From Aquiluna sp. (GTDB taxonomy: Bacteria; Actinomycetota; Actinomycetes; Actinomycetales; Microbacteriaceae), in the NCBI GenBank assembly GCA_023260495.1, contig JALQVB010000043.1:1-8055 (forward strand): a stretch of DNA of 8,055 nucleotides, in the 5' to 3' direction. The notes beneath the pieces were generated by a model. That model saw only the letters and a list, made by a program, of their open reading frames with translations, was not told the DNA's origin and did no database searches. This document shows positions 6,278 to 8,055 of this stretch, one piece after another. A program made the translations under genes and the position numbers. Numbering within the stretch: position 1 is the stretch's first letter; each line of letters opens with the position of its first letter.

Positions 6278-7164
6278 ATGAAGCCATTAGGTGTGATTAT
6301 CAATCCGGCCGCCAATCGTGGCAGTGCAGCGGCGATTAGGCCAAAGGTCTTTTCCAAATTTGCCGAGCTAGGCATCGATGTGATCGATTTTTCCGCGGAC
6401 AGCGCCGCCAGTGCCAAAGCTGCTCTGCTGGCTCGCTCCCAGGAGCTCTCTGGGATTGTGGTTGCCGGCGGCGATGGCACCAGTCAGCTGGGTGTAAATA
6501 TCGCAATGGAGACCGGGCTGCCGCTGGGCTAATCCCGGCAGGCAGCGGTAACGATCAGGTGCGGCAGCTGGGAATATCTCTCGACGATCCTCAGGCGGCG
6601 GTGGAGAATATCGCAGGTTCATTGGTGCAGCCGCGTCAGGTGGACGTGATGCTGGTGGAAAAAAGCGATCGCAGGTTCTGGTCGCTGGGATCGGTATCAG
6701 CGGGCTTCGATGCGATTTGTGCCCAGCGGGCCAACGGACTGAAGTGGCCCAAGGGGCCCAACTCCTATGTGGCAGCGATGCTGCTCGAACTTCCTAGGTT
6801 CAAGCCGATCGACTATCGCATCGTGGCAGATGGCGCCGAGCGCAACATTCGGGCCATGCTGTGTGGGGTGGCAAATGTGAAGAACTTTGGTGGCGGAATG
6901 AAGATTTCACCCGATTCCGAGATTACCGATGGTGAGGTTGAGGTGTTCATCCTGCATGAGGTCTCTCGCCCCCGGCTCTTGCAGATCTTTCCTAAGGTCT
7001 ATGAAGGCCGACACGTTGAGTTTCCGGAGGTCGAGATATTCAAGGCGAAGCAAATCCGGGTCGAGAACTCAGGGTTTCCCACATCCTGCGATGGTGAATT
7101 GGTTGGCCCGGCCCCGTTTAGCGTCACCGTCCACCCCGCTGCACTCAGTTTGCTCAGCAAATAA
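6278..7164 (+). pseudogene. Diacylglycerol/lipid kinase family gene interrupted by a one-base frameshift
   Basis: The intact family phosphorylates diacylglycerol or related lipids with ATP (YegS/DgkB/sphingosine kinase-like, DAGK catalytic domain). The first part, 84 residues, has INPAANRGSA near its start and the ATP-binding signature VVAGGDGTSQLG, then meets TAA at 6530–6532. The frame one base back reads LIPAGSGNDQVRQLG directly across that stop, the expected second nucleotide-binding motif. It continues for 211 residues to 7164, with CGVANVKNFGGGMKISPD and CDGELVGPAPFSVTVHP. One extra G in the GGG at 6526–6528 would give a normal protein of about 295 residues. The ATG at 6278 is preferred because GAAAGG lies eight bases upstream; the GTG at 6272 is too close. 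Real decay, a sequencing or assembly indel, or recoding all remain possible. A separate internal start at GTG 6559 would give a protein lacking GGDGT and is unlikely to work alone. Confidence 0.88.
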
Positions 7165-7165
7165 A

Positions 7166-7194
7166 TTGCTCTTGGCGCCAATCTGTGGCATGAT
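7166..7194 (+). promoter_or_regulatory. Probable promoter of tRNA-Glu
   Basis: A -35-like TTGCTC (7166–7171) and a -10-like CATGAT (7189–7194) are separated by exactly 17 bases. Transcription would begin near 7201, about 11 bases before the mature tRNA. It starts just after the lipid kinase stop codon, which suggests the tRNA is transcribed on its own. The match to consensus is moderate. Confidence 0.5.
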
Positions 7195-7211
7195 TCTCAG
7201 GTTGTAGTTCA

Positions 7212-7284
7212 GGCCCCATCGTTTAGCGGCCTAGGACGCCGCCCTCTCACGGCGGTAGCGCGGGTTCAAATCCCGCTGGGGTCA
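7212..7284 (+). tRNA. tRNA-Glu (anticodon CTC)
   Basis: A full cloverleaf is visible. The acceptor is GGCCCCA (7212–7218) with TGGGGTC (7277–7283), including one G·U pair, and discriminator A7284. The anticodon stem is CCGCC/GGCGG (7239–7243, 7251–7255). The loop CTCTCAC has anticodon CTC at 7246–7248. The T-arm is GCGGG-TTCAAAT-CCCGC. CCA is not encoded. It reads GAG glutamate codons and is a substrate of the GluRS encoded upstream. It has its own probable promoter and a strong terminator starting two bases after it. Confidence 0.96.
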
Positions 7285-7285
7285 C

Positions 7286-7329
7286 AAATCTCGCTCTCGG
7301 AGACACAATCTCCGGAAGCGAGATTTTTT
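7286..7329 (+). terminator. Strong intrinsic terminator of tRNA-Glu
   Basis: AAATCTCGCT (7286–7295) pairs perfectly with AGCGAGATTT (7317–7326). Inside this, after a short mismatch, CGGAGA (7298–7303) pairs with TCTCCG (7309–7314) around a CACAA loop. A run of six T (7324–7329) closes it. The T-run overlaps the stop codon (7328–7330, minus strand) of the convergent transporter. Read on the minus strand only three T follow the stem, so it should act mainly on the tRNA transcript. Confidence 0.9.
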
Positions 7330-8055
7330 ATTTGCTCCAGCGTGCCGAGAAACCAGTGGCAAGCACGATGAAGATCACCGGAACCAGCGCGGCTGCATTT
7401 AGGCCCCCAAATGTGAACAGAGCCAAGATCGAACCGGCAATCGCGCCACCAAATGCCCCTGAAAAACTCATCAGCGAATCGCTGAAGCCCTGAACGACGG
7501 TGCGCTCCTTGGCCGGCAGGATCTCACTAAGCAGTGCGCTAGCTGCAACGGTAGAAGCTGACCAGCCAAGTCCCAGCAGGAAAAGGCCAAACAGCACTGA
7601 GTAGAAATTTGACTGCCCAAAACCCGAGAAGCCCAGGGAGATCAAGAAAACCAGTTGACCAACAAGCACCACTCGCTTGGCCCCAATTCGGTCGCTGAGG
7701 GTTCCAAAAATAGGGGCGAAGGCATACATGCCGGCAATGTGCAGCGAAATGGTGAATCCCACTTCGCTGAGCGAGTGTCCCTCGGCGGAGAGGTGAGCAG
7801 GCGTCATCGACATCACAGAAACCATGACCATGTGACTGAGCGCGATGCTGAGCACCGCGAAGCCGGCCAGCGGGTAGCTTCTAATGGCGGCCAGCGCGCC
7901 GGCAAGGCTGGTGTTGCGCTTGGTTGGTTCTAGCTGAGCCACTTCTCTAGCAAGTAGCAGCGGGTCGGGCTTGAGGCCGAACCAGAAGACCAGCGTGGAG
8001 CTGAGCTGGGCGATGATTGTGAACACGAACGGTCCGGCCAGATGTGGCAGGCCAA
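7328..8055 (-). CDS. Major facilitator superfamily (MFS) transporter, C-terminal part (5' end beyond window)
   Basis: This is the C-terminal part of an inner-membrane transporter of the MFS family; the substrate is unknown. The frame stays open to the right edge (…GLPHLAGPFVFTIIAQL), so the GTG at 8026 is an internal Val, not the start. About 241 residues are visible. They hold the end of the N-terminal bundle (probable TM6), a charged central loop with LLLAREVAQLEPTKRN, and six further hydrophobic segments expected to be TM7–12. The loop between TM8 and TM9 has GTLSDRIGAKR, the G-x-L-x-D-R-x-G-x-K/R signature repeated in the second half of MFS proteins. The C-terminus, …GFSARWSK, is short and basic. 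Drug efflux or metabolite export is possible but cannot be decided. The gene converges on tRNA-Glu and ends inside that gene's terminator T-run. Confidence 0.9.
   Translation of the reverse strand, partial: GLPHLAGPFVFTIIAQLSSTLVFWFGLKPDPLLLAREVAQLEPTKRNTSLAGALAAIRSYPLAGFAVLSIALSHMVMVSVMSMTPAHLSAEGHSLSEVGFTISLHIAGMYAFAPIFGTLSDRIGAKRVVLVGQLVFLISLGFSGFGQSNFYSVLFGLFLLGLGWSASTVAASALLSEILPAKERTVVQGFSDSLMSFSGAFGGAIAGSILALFTFGGLNAAALVPVIFIVLATGFSARWSK

Noticed and set aside
6559..7164. The second half of the lipid kinase as an independent 201-residue gene starting at GTG 6559
   Set aside because: It would lack both GGDGT and PAGSGND, has no SD (the upstream bases encode PAGSGND in the same frame), and homology runs continuously upstream across the frameshift.
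7156..7170. AGCAA…TTGCT inverted repeat at the lipid kinase stop as a terminator
   Set aside because: Only five AT-rich pairs with no T-run, and it overlaps the better-supported tRNA-Glu promoter.
8024..8026. GTG at 8026 (minus strand) as the start of the transporter gene
   Set aside because: The frame continues to the window edge with MFS-like sequence (GLPHLAGPF), and only about half of a 12-helix transporter is present, so it is an internal Val.

Overview
The window looks like part of the chromosome of a compact, mid-GC actinobacterium. Gene order and protein style best fit Microbacteriaceae, plausibly a small-genome freshwater type. That placement is an inference from the leuB–ilvE–FAH family–gltX–tRNA-Gln order, the actinobacterial look of LeuB, IlvE and GluRS, short intergenic gaps and TTG/GTG starts. 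No mobile element, CRISPR array, rRNA or prophage gene is visible, and no stretch longer than 300 bases lacks a gene.

Left part (1–5059, all + strand): a SAM-dependent methyltransferase (start uncertain, near the window edge) is followed by leuB (3-isopropylmalate dehydrogenase), ilvE (branched-chain aminotransferase), a fumarylacetoacetate hydrolase-family enzyme and gltX (glutamyl-tRNA synthetase). The last four are separated by only 2, 4 and 12 bases and look like one operon. leuB and ilvE are the penultimate and last steps of leucine synthesis. The FAH-family gene and gltX have no visible Shine-Dalgarno (SD) sequence and probably depend on translational coupling.

Middle (5060–6277): a small UUCG-capped hairpin and tRNA-Gln(CTG) follow gltX. 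A 127-residue membrane protein of unknown function comes next. A terminator-like hairpin with a U-rich tail contains both the SD sequence and the ATG of this membrane-protein gene, which is the most interesting regulatory feature in the window. The gene converges, with overlapping stop codons, on a minus-strand metallo-beta-lactamase-fold hydrolase. That hydrolase is divergent from the next gene across 81 bases.

Right part (6278–8055): a diacylglycerol/lipid kinase-family gene is broken by a one-base frame change between its two conserved nucleotide-binding motifs. It is followed by tRNA-Glu(CTC) with a recognisable promoter and a strong terminator. The terminator abuts the 3' end of a minus-strand MFS transporter that runs off the right edge.

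The GluRS gene and the two tRNAs it would probably charge, if it is non-discriminating as in most actinobacteria, lie within about 3.8 kb. The content is mainly ordinary housekeeping. The items worth checking are the terminator/start-codon overlap and the frameshifted lipid kinase. I found no convincing undescribed multi-gene system.
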